64,000 bases of DNA from Erythroxylum novogranatense (GCA_029891385.1 CM057224.1:38011005-38075004), one strand, 5' to 3'; counted from the first letter of the stretch, positions 34,801 to 46,442 are shown. The notes: generated by a model from the letters alone, not told the origin. Numbers and translations: made by a program.

Positions 34801-36294
34801 TTTCTTCGTGAAAACTGTTCCTCTAGATCATACGAATCCAACGCCACCAACCGTGCTCAATTCGGATCAGAAACGAAGAAGTTATAGCCAAAATACTATC
34901 AGACCTTCACAAAATCCGAGACTAAACATTAACATAACTTCAGTCCAGAAATAGACAATCTTAGGGATGAATTTAAATTTCAATCCCTTCACATGATTTG
35001 TAGCCCCATATCTTAATTTTATTGGGCTTTAAGAATCAACTCAATCGGTGTTGTACAGCTCTCGAATTTTGTAAAATACCGAACCATGTTCAGAAAATTA
35101 TCCAACTTATAACCTATAACCAAATCTCCTACTTTGGTTCAATCAATCTCTTTCCATTTAATCTCCTAAAAAAATCATAATTATTCAAGAAAATGAAATT
35201 AATTGTCTTAGGAATCCAACGCTTCGAGAATCAAATCAATCGGATGTCGGACGAAGGAATTATAAGCAAAAGATTACAAAAGGGATCGAATTAAAAACAA
35301 AGTAATGGAACTTCAAAGCTGAACTTTTCAAAAATCATAACTCTCGATCCCGAACTCAGAATTTGACAAATTTGGTGTAAATAAAAAGATCAAAAGAAGC
35401 TCTACAACTTCCCTGAAGTATACAAAATCAAATTAGGTCTCAAAAGAGGTCAAAAACTCAATTAAAGATTCTGTCCAAAACAGCTTTTCCTAAAAGACTT
35501 CCAATTTTTTAATCGCTCATAACTCCTAGCCCCGATATCGAACAATTGCAAACTTTATATCAATGGAAAGATAAAAGCATCATCTAAAACTTTCATGAAA
35601 ACTACTTACTCCAATTCAGACTAAATCCATACGACGAGTGGCCTCGAAGCATAGAACACACAAATCTATACTTAATAGCATTTTCAAAACAAAACATATC
35701 TTCGGAAAATCATATCTCTCAATCTCGACATCGAAAAATAGCAAACTTTATATCCACAAAAAGCTCTCGACAGAGGCTACAATTTTCATGTTGATCATTT
35801 TCTCGAATTTTGCCTAAATCAAAAAGTCAACTTTTTCTTAAAAAAGTCAAACTCTAAGCGAATTTTGACTGATCATAACTCTCAATTTCGATATCAAAAA
35901 ATATCAAACTTTATGGCTACAGAAAGCTCTTGACATAAACTACAAGTTTTCAGAAGACAATTTTCTCAAATTTTGCTTCAAACAAAAAGTCAACTCTTTC
36001 AAGTCAAACTTTCTATCTCCAAAAGTCAACTTTCTTAATTTTTTTCAAATTCTCTCACTTTCTTTCTTTATTGCTTGATTTTCTACTCCCATTTCAATTA
36101 ACTCATTCTCTTTTCTCTCATAATCCATATAACTTCATTCAAATATCAAAGTCCTCAAAACTAACAATTCTTTTCTCATAAATTTTTCTTAATTTCAGCT
36201 AATTTTCTTAAATTCATAAATTGTCTCACCAATTTCTTTCTCATTAATATTCATTTTAATATTTCTAATTATCATCAAAAGTTTGGGTCCAACA
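31815..36294 (-). repeat. LARD-like element, LTR copy at right (5' LTR on minus strand)
   Basis: 4,480 bp, the partner of 26754-31232. It contains the same features in the same order, including the asymmetric CGAAA-rich stretch (31820-32300) and the short ORFs repeated at 34458-34670 and 34693-34887, which are identical between copies because the LTRs are duplicates. Confidence 0.9.
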
Positions 36295-37337
36295 TTTTCT
36301 ATCTTCTTTGGATGTGAATTTCTCTTCTCTTCTTTCTCTTTTACGTTTTTTCTTTCTCCCTAAGTAGAACCCTAGTTTTATTTCTTTCTATTCTTCTTCT
36401 TATACCCAAATTCTGCACTATGTTTTCTATTATGATATTTAGCTTTGTTTTAGTTAGAATTATGAACTAAATTCTCTTTTCCAATTGTTGAGGTTATTAG
36501 CTAAATTCATGGTTATTTTTATGAGAAGCATGTGCATATAATTGATGAATCTATGATTGAAAATTTGTGCTCTTGATCTGGACATGATTGCCGAATTATG
36601 CATGTGGATTTGAAGTCATGAATTCGAATTTTGCATGAATAATTTGTATGCTATTTGATTAATTTAATTGCTAGACAATAAATTGATTAGGTTAAGTAGC
36701 ATCAACTAATTAAAATTGAAGCTTGTATGTAGGTTTTAATTAGTTGGATCAAGACATAGGTTAATTTTATGCATGCTAGCTTTGTTGAAAGTTAACTTAG
36801 GTTTAGCAAACTTGATTTTAATCTTAATGCTCTTGTTATTGTGTTGTTCATGCTAGTTTTGGATTAATACATTAACAAGAAGTTGTTGCATGTCATGCTT
36901 GTTTTGAATGCATCTATCTTTGCTTGATGAACCCTAATTTTCCAATCTAAGATATAATTCGTTTTCAATGATTAAAAACAACCTAAGGATTTAGTGAAAA
37001 CCTTTGCAATTGGTCTTTAATTAATCTGAACTTTTTACTCAAATTTTCTTAGCAATTTCTCTCTTGAAAACTTTTAGTTTTGTTTTAATTTTCTAAACTT
37101 AAGTCACGTCTTCTTCTTTCTTTTCTTATTTACTTTTAACATAAACAAACAAATCCCCCAATCTGGTCTTAAGAGCATTCGATTTTTGTTTTCCCCTTTG
37201 ACATTCACGCATACTTTGCTTGAAAGTAAGAAAATCTTCCTTGTGTTTTGATCTCTGTGGGACGATATCCTTGCTTCGCTATACTACAAATCAATTTAAG
37301 TAGGGGATTAAATTTGTAGGCTAACGACAACCTATCA
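36295..37337 (+). repeat. 3' LTR of Athila-type element, right part
   Basis: Begins with the duplicated target TTTTC and ends CCTATCA. Its last 294 bp pair with the 5' LTR remnant at 15461-15754. It is pyrimidine-rich at first (leader-like) and has no coding content. Confidence 0.9.
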
Positions 37338-38900
37338 CTAAGTACTAAAAATCCCAAATTATTCTAACTAAAAGAAATTATCAATCTAAACCTCAAAATA
37401 AAGAAAACAAGCTTAATGCGAATTGGGACCCACAACTTATTATCTCTATTTAGAACAACTTTTATGTTTATTGGTCCTCTTACTTGGTTTTACCTAAGAA
37501 AAAATTTAAATGTTTTTTAGAGTTTTATGATATGCCTCCTTGCTTCTAGTTTTAGTTTTCTAGTTAGTATAAGGTGTAGCATATATGTTTATTACTCTTT
37601 CTCCATAAGTTATAGATTGTTAGTTACAAATGCTAGTTAATTAATTATTTTGGATCCTTGTCTAGGAGAAGGAGAAGGAGCATATGCTGACCACAAATCA
37701 TCCAAAACTCAACAACAAATTACGAGCCCATAATAAGGACCAAAAAGCAGTAAGATAAACATTCAGGACCACACCCAACAATAAACTAACGGCAACAACC
37801 ATTATCTAACACATACTAACAATGATCGCATGTGCAGCCCATAAGAAGGTAGCATCCTAAACACATAAAAATACCTAACAGACAACAATAATCAAATCTA
37901 ACATACCTCGGTTAACTCAACACACTTTGATGCTCACGACTTCTCTCAAAGATTGCTGACCATTATTTTGCACGAATGATGCTTCCATTGACCAACTTCA
38001 CCGCCTGTAACCAATAATGATGGAGAACGATGGCTGATTATCAGAAGTTTGTTGAAGAAATGATGAGACAGTTCCAAAACACTGTCGTATTCATGTGTTT
38101 CATTAATTTTTAAAGTTGTGTTAACTAATCTTTGTTGACAAGATTAAATTTTGTTAGGGTTAAGAAAATAGTCAGTAGTCTAATCTCTCTAGTTAAGGCT
38201 TGTTTAACATTTAAGATAAATGGTGGGTACTACAATTAATATTAAAATTAAATTTTCTTTAATTTAATTATAATATGGGTCCTACTTGCCACATCGTTGT
38301 TGACGTGGCAAAGGGGCCCCATTCCTTTAAATAAAATAATATTTATTAAGTGTCGATAGAAATGTTTGAATTTTTTATTAGGATGAGGTAAACTTTAACC
38401 TTTTCTAAATGTTAGGATTATTATTATTCACTTTAGAATATTAGGATCAAATTTGCTGATTGGTGAGAAACTTAGGGTTAAAGTGACCCTTTTGCCTAAA
38501 GGAAAGCGTTGAATAGTGCTTCCAATTAGTAGAACACCATGTAAGTGGACACATTTGTTCTCATCCTTTAAATCATATTTCCCTCTTCTTTTGTACTAGT
38601 TATGCAAGTCTCCACTTTTCTGCTTCCCATTTTTTCATTTAATAGCTTATTTTTAAGTTTCATCGTGTTAATTTTAAGCCTGTATATAGACATCTCATTT
38701 TTTTTTAATCAATGCAACGAAGAAACTTGTGTGAAAAAGCTGTCCTCTTCTTTTACTGCAACTTCTTTAATACTCTCCTCATAGTTATCTCTTCTTGTCC
38801 CATTTTTTGTACTGTCCCCAACACATGTGTCATTATGTAAAAATGATATGTTCTTATCTCCTATAAAAGCTTAAAAAACAAACCAAAAAAAGAGAAAACT
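37338..38900. other. Intergenic, no gene assigned
   Basis: Nothing recognisable. A minus-strand exon-like piece bounded by TTACAG and GAGGTATGT (about 37910-38030) has stops in most frames. ORF 38602-38784 (plus) is hydrophobic but has no context. A TATAAAAG word at 38861-38868 has no matching plus-strand gene. Confidence 0.4.
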
Positions 38901-38960
38901 GCGTCGTAGTATTTCTATCCACCGTATGAGCAGACTACAAATGTCTGGATGAAGTTATCG

Positions 38961-39188
38961 TTATCCACAGGAATTGACACAAGAAGGCGCTTTATTTGAG
39001 ATGGATGGTCGAACTCTTCTGGTTGCGTCTGAACGTTCCCACTGGATCTGCCTTCTCTGTACTTTGAACGAGAGAGATGAAGGGTTAAGTCTAGCAGCTT
39101 GAACAGGGATTTTCTCCAACGAGAACGATAGTATGAAAAGTAGGGACATGAGTGAAACGATGAAGAAGGATTCATGGTAACAGCCCAT
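38961..39188 (-). CDS. Candidate small secreted peptide, 75 residues
   Basis: Start chosen at MGCYHESFF (39188), an upstream in-frame Met being at 39206. A hydrophobic leader (residues about 8-25, FFIVSLMSLLFILSFSL) ends in a plausible signal-peptidase site PVQA/ARL. A basic, mature-like part follows (KVQRRQIQWERSDATRRVRP) and a short tail APSCVNSCG with two cysteines. The layout is that of plant signalling-peptide precursors. The P-S-C-x-x-x-C-G tail resembles the beginning of the EPF-like cysteine cluster, but the other cysteines are missing and the frame stops there. It could be a truncated peptide gene or chance. No intron is needed. Confidence 0.4.
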   Translation of the reverse strand: MGCYHESFFIVSLMSLLFILSFSLEKIPVQAARLNPSSLSFKVQRRQIQWERSDATRRVRPSISNKAPSCVNSCG

Positions 39189-39751
39189 TTTGACAACAAA
39201 GCACAAGATAAGAGAAACAAGGTCAGTGATGAAGGTACAATTCCTATTTAATTAGATATGGAATTGGAACTGAAAGAGATACATACCAGACGGGATTATT
39301 GATAGATGTGGAAGGAAAAGATTCTTGAAGTAGTTGTTTTCATGGTGACAGTGAAGTCAAAGAATTTGGCTTCCCAAGTGGACTTTCTCATCAGATGCTT
39401 TAAGCGCGTTTGCATCGACCATGTTCACTTGAGAGAGCAAAGTCTCGTTCGGCGACTTGGAAATAACTTTCGAGGAAAGATCGTCGTACGTCAACTCTCA
39501 CGCGGTTTGTTATCTTCTTCTTTTTTTTCTTTCACACAATACAAGGGCTTCAATCAATTAAGAAGAAAATAAGTTCCTACCCGGTAAGCATTAAACATTA
39601 ATCAAAGGTCAACATTTAACTAATAAGCGAATTCAGTAACTTTCAGATTAATGGAAAGCCTAAAAGGTAACCACCGATGCAACTATGTTTCAACGTCACC
39701 CGGCTACTACCAGACGAACAGATGGTCACAATTCAGAGTTCAGTCTCGACT

Positions 39752-40366
39752 TTACTTGAAGAGCTCTGGGTTCAGCCAGTCCTTGGTTACATCCTCAAGG
39801 TGATCCTCAAAATCGACCAAACCATGCCACTTCTCAGATGAAATATAATCCAACAGAACAGTATTTGCTGCTGGCTCCTTTATAGTCAAATGGCTGCCTC
39901 CATCCGATCCAACAAACTTCCAGCTCTTGTATGCATCTTTTGTATAAAGATGCATAACAGGGCCCCGGTCTTTCCCCTTGGGTAAAGCATCAAGCTTATT
40001 GTTGTTTAACAAAAGAATCACGGCTTGGGGAAAGTAGCGAGAGATGTGATCACCAATATTCTTGGCAACATTGCCAAGCTCCGAATCATCAAATGTCTCA
40101 TTCGCGTGGAAGTATCCAACTACGCCAAGACCTTTAGTAGCACAGTACTCCTCTATCAAGATCAGGGAGATCTCGAGGGGAGGGAGTAGACTGAGGTGGC
40201 TGTGGAAGAGGGGCACTGATTCTGCAATCTCTAACACATCATCGCCATTCGCTCGGCCCAATAAAAGACCGTTGACCGCCGTGGTCCGGTGCTTGAGGGC
40301 GTGGAGATCTAGCTTTATATAAGCGTTTTGGGACAATTCATAAGTTAATTCACCGCCACCCATCAT
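39752..40366 (-). CDS. EMC8: ER membrane protein complex subunit 8/9 homologue
   Basis: 204 residues, uninterrupted. EMC8/9 is a cytosol-facing subunit of the ER membrane protein complex, which inserts transmembrane helices into the ER membrane. The protein shows the EMC8/9 MPN-like fold: YELSQNAYIKLDLHALKHRT, AVNGLLLGR, VPLFHSHLSLLPPLEISLIL, GVVGYFHANETFDD, AKNIGDHISRYFPQAVILLL, and the conserved C-terminus DYISSEKWHGL...DVTKDWLNPELFK. The JAMM metal-binding pattern is absent, as is normal for this non-catalytic MPN protein. Length and sequence agree closely with the plant protein I recall as Arabidopsis EMB2731 (At5g55940). The first of two adjacent Met codons is used. The lack of introns is either ancestral or a sign of retrocopy origin. 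Confidence 0.93.
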   Translation of the reverse strand: MMGGGELTYELSQNAYIKLDLHALKHRTTAVNGLLLGRANGDDVLEIAESVPLFHSHLSLLPPLEISLILIEEYCATKGLGVVGYFHANETFDDSELGNVAKNIGDHISRYFPQAVILLLNNNKLDALPKGKDRGPVMHLYTKDAYKSWKFVGSDGGSHLTIKEPAANTVLLDYISSEKWHGLVDFEDHLEDVTKDWLNPELFK

Positions 40367-40567
40367 TCAGAACTCAACACCTTTTTCTCAGTCCGGTGAA
40401 AGTGAATTGCTGGCACCAATATCAGCGCCGAAATCGAAGTAATCGACCTTTTATCCGCTCCAGTAGAAGCGCTACGTGAGGCTTTGCGGTTTGTTACGTT
40501 GATTACGACTTGAGTGGATCCGTGTGGATAGAATCGTAACCACCTCAAGATTTTTTATAAAATTTTC

Positions 40568-40577
40568 TTTATTTATA
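40568..40577 (-). promoter_or_regulatory. Possible TATA box of EMC8
   Basis: The minus strand reads TATAAATAAA about 200 bp upstream of the start codon. It lies in an AT-rich region, so chance is possible. Confidence 0.35.
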
Positions 40578-42079
40578 AATTTTCTGAATTCAACTATACA
40601 AAATCATACTTATGATCTTTTTGTGCCGTCACGCTTCAACTGCACATTCTAATCTTAAATAACATAATCTTAAAGAATATATAAAATCCAGCCATACGTA
40701 TCAATTAAATAAATATCATAATAAAATAAACATAAAATTATACATATAAAATAAAAATATTTATAACGGTATTCATATATAATTTACTTTAAAAATAACT
40801 ATAGGTCTGCACCAATACTTTAAATTATAAATCACATGCCTATTAGTATCTACATGTTCACAAATCATAAAACACACACACACGTACAATTCTCATAAAC
40901 TTAACCCACAAAATTATCAATTTAACAAAAATTTAATTCTTTCGAATAGAGTTTTTCACTAATCTACCTAAAAAAAATTAAAGGAGAAAAATAGCTAATC
41001 AAAAACAAACTAAGCATTTAACTTGAAAATAACAAAAATTAAGCCTATAACAACCCAACGGACATATGCTACCAGTTTTGGTACGAATAATTCTTGTAAT
41101 TCATTCCTGTTATAGAGTCATTTGTCCTCTACCTAAATCTCTCCAAAAATCATCTGTATATAGCTTGAAATCCATTCTTTTTGTCTGAAAATCATCCTTA
41201 TAGCTATTATCCACACTTTCCCCTTGTTTTCTTTCATTAATCCCTTTTATTTTTGTGAAAAATGTCAACTAAAGTCATTAGAATCTATTTTTAAAAAACA
41301 AAGAATCGTAGACATAAGCAAGTTGATGGTAGGGATCTAACTAGTATCTTTGGCTTTTATAACCTTTTAAATAACTTTAATTCGATATTCTTATAAAAAT
41401 TATGATAAAGATATTGAATAATATTTGGTAGTGACACGAAATAAATTTGCAAACTTCTTTCTATAAAATTGATACTATAATATTCTAAACAATATTTCAA
41501 GTCTAGAAGTCACTTCAAATTTAATTGTATGTCCAAATTTTATAAATAGTATCATAGTACAAATCAAATATCCATTTTCAAGAATAACAATTCAAATTTA
41601 AATTAACTTAATCATTAATGCTAATGACTATTTTCCTAAATAAATCAAAGCACAAAACAACCAAACTTATTATGAATTATCTTGATCAATATTCTTCTAA
41701 ACTTAAAATTTTCCCAAAATTGTTCCTTATTAAGCTAATTATAAGAAAATTGATATGTTTAAGTAATTAATTCCTTTCCCCACTCATGAATTGATATTTT
41801 CTCCAATGTACATGACATATAAGAACAAAAAAAACTAAAAATGAGAGAAAAGAGAGAAATAAGATAATTGGTAATCCCTTGATAATAAAAAATTTTGTAG
41901 CTGCAATATGAGAAGTACAAACTGGCAATATATATCACAATCCAACAATGAAAGAACATCAAAGCTTACTTGAATCTACGAATTTAAACCACTTTTAACT
42001 TAAAATACGTAAATCATTAGGTTACCTCCTAATAAGCATTATTTGATATCTATAGCTAGATCGATATGGCCACTAACTG
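40578..42079. other. AT-rich intergenic, no gene seen
   Basis: No coding exon or element boundary recognised. The minus-strand ORF at 41759-41962 is composition-driven. Confidence 0.45.
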
Positions 42080-42852
42080 GGGCAATTCATTGAAAAACAT
42101 TGTATGAATGTGCTTCACACTATCATTCTTAAAGTAGTTATGCAACTTCTATCCATTAAGCATAAATACATTATTATCATTGACTTCAACTTTAATGGCA
42201 GCATAGGATTGCCATTTTGTCACTATAAGTGGCATCAAGACTTCAATTTTCCTAAAACCAATTTTAAGCAAGAGTTAAAAAGTAAACCTTTTATCCCACT
42301 TTAAACTCCTTCCTAAGGATATTATTGTCACGAAATGCTTTTGACTACTTCTTGTAAATTTGGGCATTTTCAAAGGATTCCCTCTGAAACTCATTAAGTT
42401 CATTTACTTAGAGAAGCCTCTTCCCACCATCCAACTTTAAGTTAAGGTTGAGTTTCTTTACCATCCATAAAACCTTATACTCGATCTTAATTAGAAGGTT
42501 AGGATTTGTTAAACACTAATTGATAAGAAGACATCCCTAAGGGAGCCTTACAAGTTGTCATATAAGCCAAAGAGTATTATCAAGTTTTAATGCCCAATCC
42601 CCTAGAAATATTGATCTTTTTTGTAAGATTGTTTTAAACTCTAAGTAAGATACTTTAATTTAGCCCCTTGTTTGAGGATGATAAGATGTGGAAGTCTTGA
42701 AAAATGCACTTATTCTTCATCAAAAGGGCCTTGGATAAGGAATTTTAAAAGTGAGCGCCATTATCACTAATGACAACTTGAGGTACACTTATTGTTGTAG
42801 GAAGGGTAAATGGCTCCATAAAGTCTATGCCTTACATATTAAAAGATCTAAT
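42080..42852 (-). pseudogene. Old Athila-like integrase C-terminal remnant
   Basis: Broken minus-strand frames show stretches parallel to the intact integrase of the other element: DWALKLDNTLW, LQLNELEELR-like (VNELNEFQRESFENAQIYKK) and EFKVG-KVYF. Stops occur every few codons. Confidence 0.7.
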
Positions 42853-43724
42853 TGAAGTGAATCACACGTTAATATATTGAACAATAATATGATCAAGATA
42901 CACAAGAAGGGGGGTTGAATTGTGATAAACTTTTCGTTAATCCCTTTAGAAATTACTTGTTCTTTCAAAAACTTATCGTAAATCAATTCGTAACTAGTTT
43001 GAAAAAAACTTTGTTAATTTTGAAAACTACGATATAAGTAATATGAGAGTAGAAAGAAAAAACACAGCAATTTATCCTGGTTCACCCCAAACCGTGGGCT
43101 ACGTCCAGTCCTCAGATATCCTTATGAGATTTCACTATTTCTGAACTGTTTACAAGTATTCTTTCGACTGAGCCTCTCCAGGTCTCTTTATAGCAAGTAT
43201 TCTTTTACTCTTAGCCTCTTCAGGCTATCTGTAACACTTTCTAATTGAAAGAATAGTAAAGAGCTTGTTACAATAGAAATGCTCTTAACACTGTTCACTC
43301 GAAATATCGTTCACAATTTTTCTCTCAGATAATCTGAAAATCAAAAGTTGAATATTCAAGGTTTCATGAAAAGTTATATCTTCTTCAATCTTGACTCTTA
43401 TTTATAGTCGGGTTCTTCAACTGTTTCTTGAATATCTCGCTTGAATCTTGAAAAACGGTTATTCGGTTTGACTCAGTAACTAACTCAAACGATGTTTCTT
43501 TCTTCCGTCGATATTTTGTATCGGCTTTTTTCTCTTGTAAAGCTTTAAATGCTTTTCTCTTGTAAAGCTTTAAATGCGCTTTTAAACTTCACCGATTCTT
43601 ACTTCACTGATTTTTCTCTTCAATTGTTTTTTACTTCTCATGCGTCCATCTACTTTTCATTTGTATATTTCTCTTTGTTTGTCATCAAAATTATTTAATA
43701 CGTGAAGTCCGGTTTGACTTAACA
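42853..43724 (-). repeat. 3' LTR of second copia element
   Basis: 872 bp, minus orientation. It contains a TATA box (TATAAATA on the minus strand at 43399-43406). A 26-bp unit around CTTTTCTCTTGTAAAGCTTT occurs twice (43540-43590). It differs from the other LTR mainly within 43430-43620. Confidence 0.9.
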
Positions 43725-43742
43725 TTCTCCCCTTTTGATGAT
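43725..43742 (-). other. Polypurine tract of second copia element
   Basis: The minus strand reads ATCATCAAAAGGGGAGAA directly before the 3' LTR, the usual context in this copia group. Confidence 0.8.
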
Positions 43743-43992
43743 AACAAATATTGTGAAATAGAGAAATATGAAAGGTATCAAATATCTGTAAGTATGAATA
43801 AATCAAAATAACTTCGCTTTCAAAATTTCTTCGCTTTTCCTTTCAAATTGATTCTCCTTCTCATTCTTCCTTCTCCCTATTTGTTATTAATCAAAAAATT
43901 ATTTCCCAAACTGTTTCACCAACTTTTCAGATCTTCTTAATCTTCTTCATAACCTTATCAAGTTTCGAACTTGTTTCTTTAAAGTTAATGAT

Positions 43993-46290
43993 TCAAATTG
44001 CAATCGAGGATTCTCGTCTCAACAACTTGTCATCACAACAACAAAGAATCGTTGTTGTATAAGCTTCCACGTTTGAGACATGTGGTTCAATAATTTGTAG
44101 GAGAGGCGGAGGAACATATACAGCTTGATCAGGAATATCAAGATCATAGGAATCAAGTATACGTTGAAATGTGCTTCCAAGCCAAGGCATAGCTTCAAGA
44201 ATCGAGTTGATCTCCCACAGAGGTCGATTTTGCAGAATGTTCTGTAAAATACTATAAGAACATTTTAAGTTGCCAATCAGAAGAGAACAATACTGACCCT
44301 TTCTGATAGTGCCTCCCTGTGGATCATCTGTTGTAGCCTTAATTTGGCTTGTTCCTGGATCTTGAGAAATGCAGATAGAACTTCCACTTCTTTTCTCTTC
44401 ACATGCTTCATCAATCAATTGCATTGCTTCTGCAATCTGATCAGAATTCATGTCATCCAAAACTGGTTCTGGTTGAACTTTCAGCTTCAGTTTCTCTTCA
44501 CACTTGCGTTCAACAAAATTTGGTGGTTGTAAATCAGGTACCACCTTGATTCTTGATCGCCCATATTGGATAAAAGTAAGACGCCTCCAAATGGTTCGGT
44601 GGATATGGTTCTCTTCCAACTCTCTTGATTGATCATAGAAATTTTGTAACCCTTATCCAATGGATGTAGAATGTCATTATCAAATTCAACCGATTTGAAG
44701 AAGGCTTTCACAAATCTCTTTGGTTTGTCTCGGATGATGACAGATTTGGTCTCCTTCTCCTCTGTGACAACCAATCTGTGTTCCCAACTTTCTTTTTGAA
44801 AAGTTAAATATTTGGATGGAACATTAGTCATCACACTCAAGACTTTTGAGTAACCTTTTGTCCCATAACATGTGTAGCAATTTGCTTGCGAATAAGTGAA
44901 GACTGAAAAGTAGTAGAAACTACTTCTTCAAAAATTGGATTATCAAGGACATTGTGAGTATCCTTAAGATTACCAATAACAGCTTCCATATTAACTTCAA
45001 AGAATATCAACCGTATCAACAATGAGACTTTTCGTAGTATCAACAATGCCTTTTTCTTGCCTTACCTTCTTAGATTTTGTTTCGTTGTTGGACTTCCTTC
45101 TTTGTCGCACTCATTTTCTTTCCCTTGGTGACTTTTTAGGTTGCGTTTTTTTCTTTTCGTGTTCTTCTTCCTTTTCCTCCACTTCCTTGAGATCGAGTTT
45201 CAATCTTTTCAAGGATTGATGTCAACGACTTTGTAGCTTTTGATCTTTACAGTTCAGAATACTTTGATTGACTTGATTCTCTGGATTGACTGGCTTCTTT
45301 CTGTTGCACAGTTTTCGCTCTGGTGACCTTCTTGCTTGCTTTGGAATGTCACTCAGTAGTGGTTCCCCTTTACGCTTTAAGTCACCTGATTCAAAAAATT
45401 GAACACTTCTCGACTTTGATTCCTCGAGAATGTGATCTTGTTTCCTTCATAGAAGACTTCTTGATATCGCTCCCCTCAATTGTTGCTTTCCTTGGCGATT
45501 CGCTCCTTTTCTCGTCTGAAAATCTCAGACCTATTTTAGCAATAGATGTTGAATCTATATAGCTTTTAACAGATATCTTCTGTCTAATTCCCCATTCCAA
45601 TCTGATGCTAGATTCTCTGAACATTCTTGTCAACAACATCCCATAAGGACAAGTGTTTGTATCCTTTATTGATTTTACCATGTACTGATAAATCAAATAC
45701 GGTAAATCTATTGGGTGATGATTCAAAAGATGAAGAATACATTGTTCATCCAGGGTAGTGACCTGATGTCGTGAACCTATTCTCGGTAAAACACAGTCAC
45801 ATAGAACCGCGAACAATACCCTTGCCTTTGATACCAGCCAAGAGGCTCTCCTTTCAGTTGGGTTATTTTGTCCATAAAGTTGACGACTAACTTCATCTTC
45901 GTTCATCTTAAGCTTAGTCATCCATTTCGCCATATTAGTGAGTTGAACTCCATCCATCGGACATTCAAGGACTTTCTCCAAGAACTCCTTCACATTATAA
46001 CAGAGTGTGTGTCTACATACGACACGATTGTATCGCTCTCGACTTAGTATTCTTCCGAACTCATAAACTTCTTAGAGATAGACTTCATCTCGCATTTGAA
46101 AGAAGTTTCTCCAACTCGCCGCTATTATCTCCTATTTATATCCATCTGTTCATTTCTTAGTTCTTCGAAGTTTACCAATCTTCCCCAGCCTGATCTTGGA
46201 TCAACTCGCAAAATGGGCTTGACATTCATCTTGCTGATTCTGATTGAGTAGGAACTTGCTTGAAGAAATTTCAGAGAGATTTAAGAGAAC
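43993..46290 (-). pseudogene. Extra sense ORF between pol and 3' LTR (plant transposon-protein domain)
   Basis: On the minus strand an ORF begins near 46220 (MNVKPILRVDPRSGWGRLVN), soon shifts, and continues in pieces at 45391-45993, 44487-44840 and 43993-44619. The middle piece (LEKVLECPMDGVQLTNMAKW, RASWLVSKARVLFAVLCDCV, LDEQCILHLLNHHPIDLPYL) resembles the 'putative plant transposon protein' domain seen in ORFs of large plant retrotransposons. The later pieces are charged, low in conserved motif, and end in a Leu/Ile-rich tail. The position matches the env-like ORF of SIRE-type copia elements. No clear signal peptide or membrane helix is visible, so an envelope function is not supported. 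Confidence 0.6.
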
Positions 46291-46442
46291 TAGCAATTTC
46301 TGAATTCGGTAGAAATCCCAAAAGTCAGTTTTAGGGAATTTATAGCGAATTCTAGAACTATTGTACTTCTCGATGATCTGACAGCTTTTTCCCTCTAAAA
46401 CTTTTTCTTGTGAAAGAAGTTTTATATCTGAAACCGTCTAAC

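Larger units (their letters stand above)
26754..36294 (-). mobile_element. Large non-coding LTR element (LARD-like), 4.48-kb LTRs, 582-bp core
   Basis: Two direct repeats, 26754-31232 and 31815-36294, begin TGTTGGGACCC and end GGGTCCAACA and enclose only 582 bp (31233-31814). A 5-bp target duplication TTTTC flanks the whole (26749-26753 and 36295-36299). The primer site lies at the right side of the core and the purine tract at the left, so the element reads on the minus strand. No gag-pol domains are present. The end of the core resembles the end of gypsy chromovirus pol, suggesting a parent of that kind. It depends on another element for all enzymes. Confidence 0.92.
15461..37337 (+). mobile_element. 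Athila-type Ty3/gypsy retrotransposon, broken by two nested insertions
   Basis: Order on the plus strand: truncated 5' LTR (15461-15754), tRNA-Asp type primer site, gag, protease, RT, RNase H, integrase, a 1.8-kb non-coding spacer, purine tract, and 3' LTR. The 3' LTR (TGAT...ATCA) starts at 26125, is split by an element at 26754-36294, and ends at 37337, about 1,667 bp without the insert. The two LTR remnants share 294 bp (15461-15754 and 37044-37337), in which I count five differences. Gag and pol style ([29 protein letters not shown]) and the spacer ending in GTGTGGGGGAAGT are typical of the Athila lineage. Stops and shifts make it non-autonomous. Confidence 0.9.

Noticed and set aside
39306..39572. 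88-codon plus-strand ORF between the peptide candidate and EMC8
   Set aside because: No motif and no promoter match; it lies in the upstream region of a minus-strand gene.
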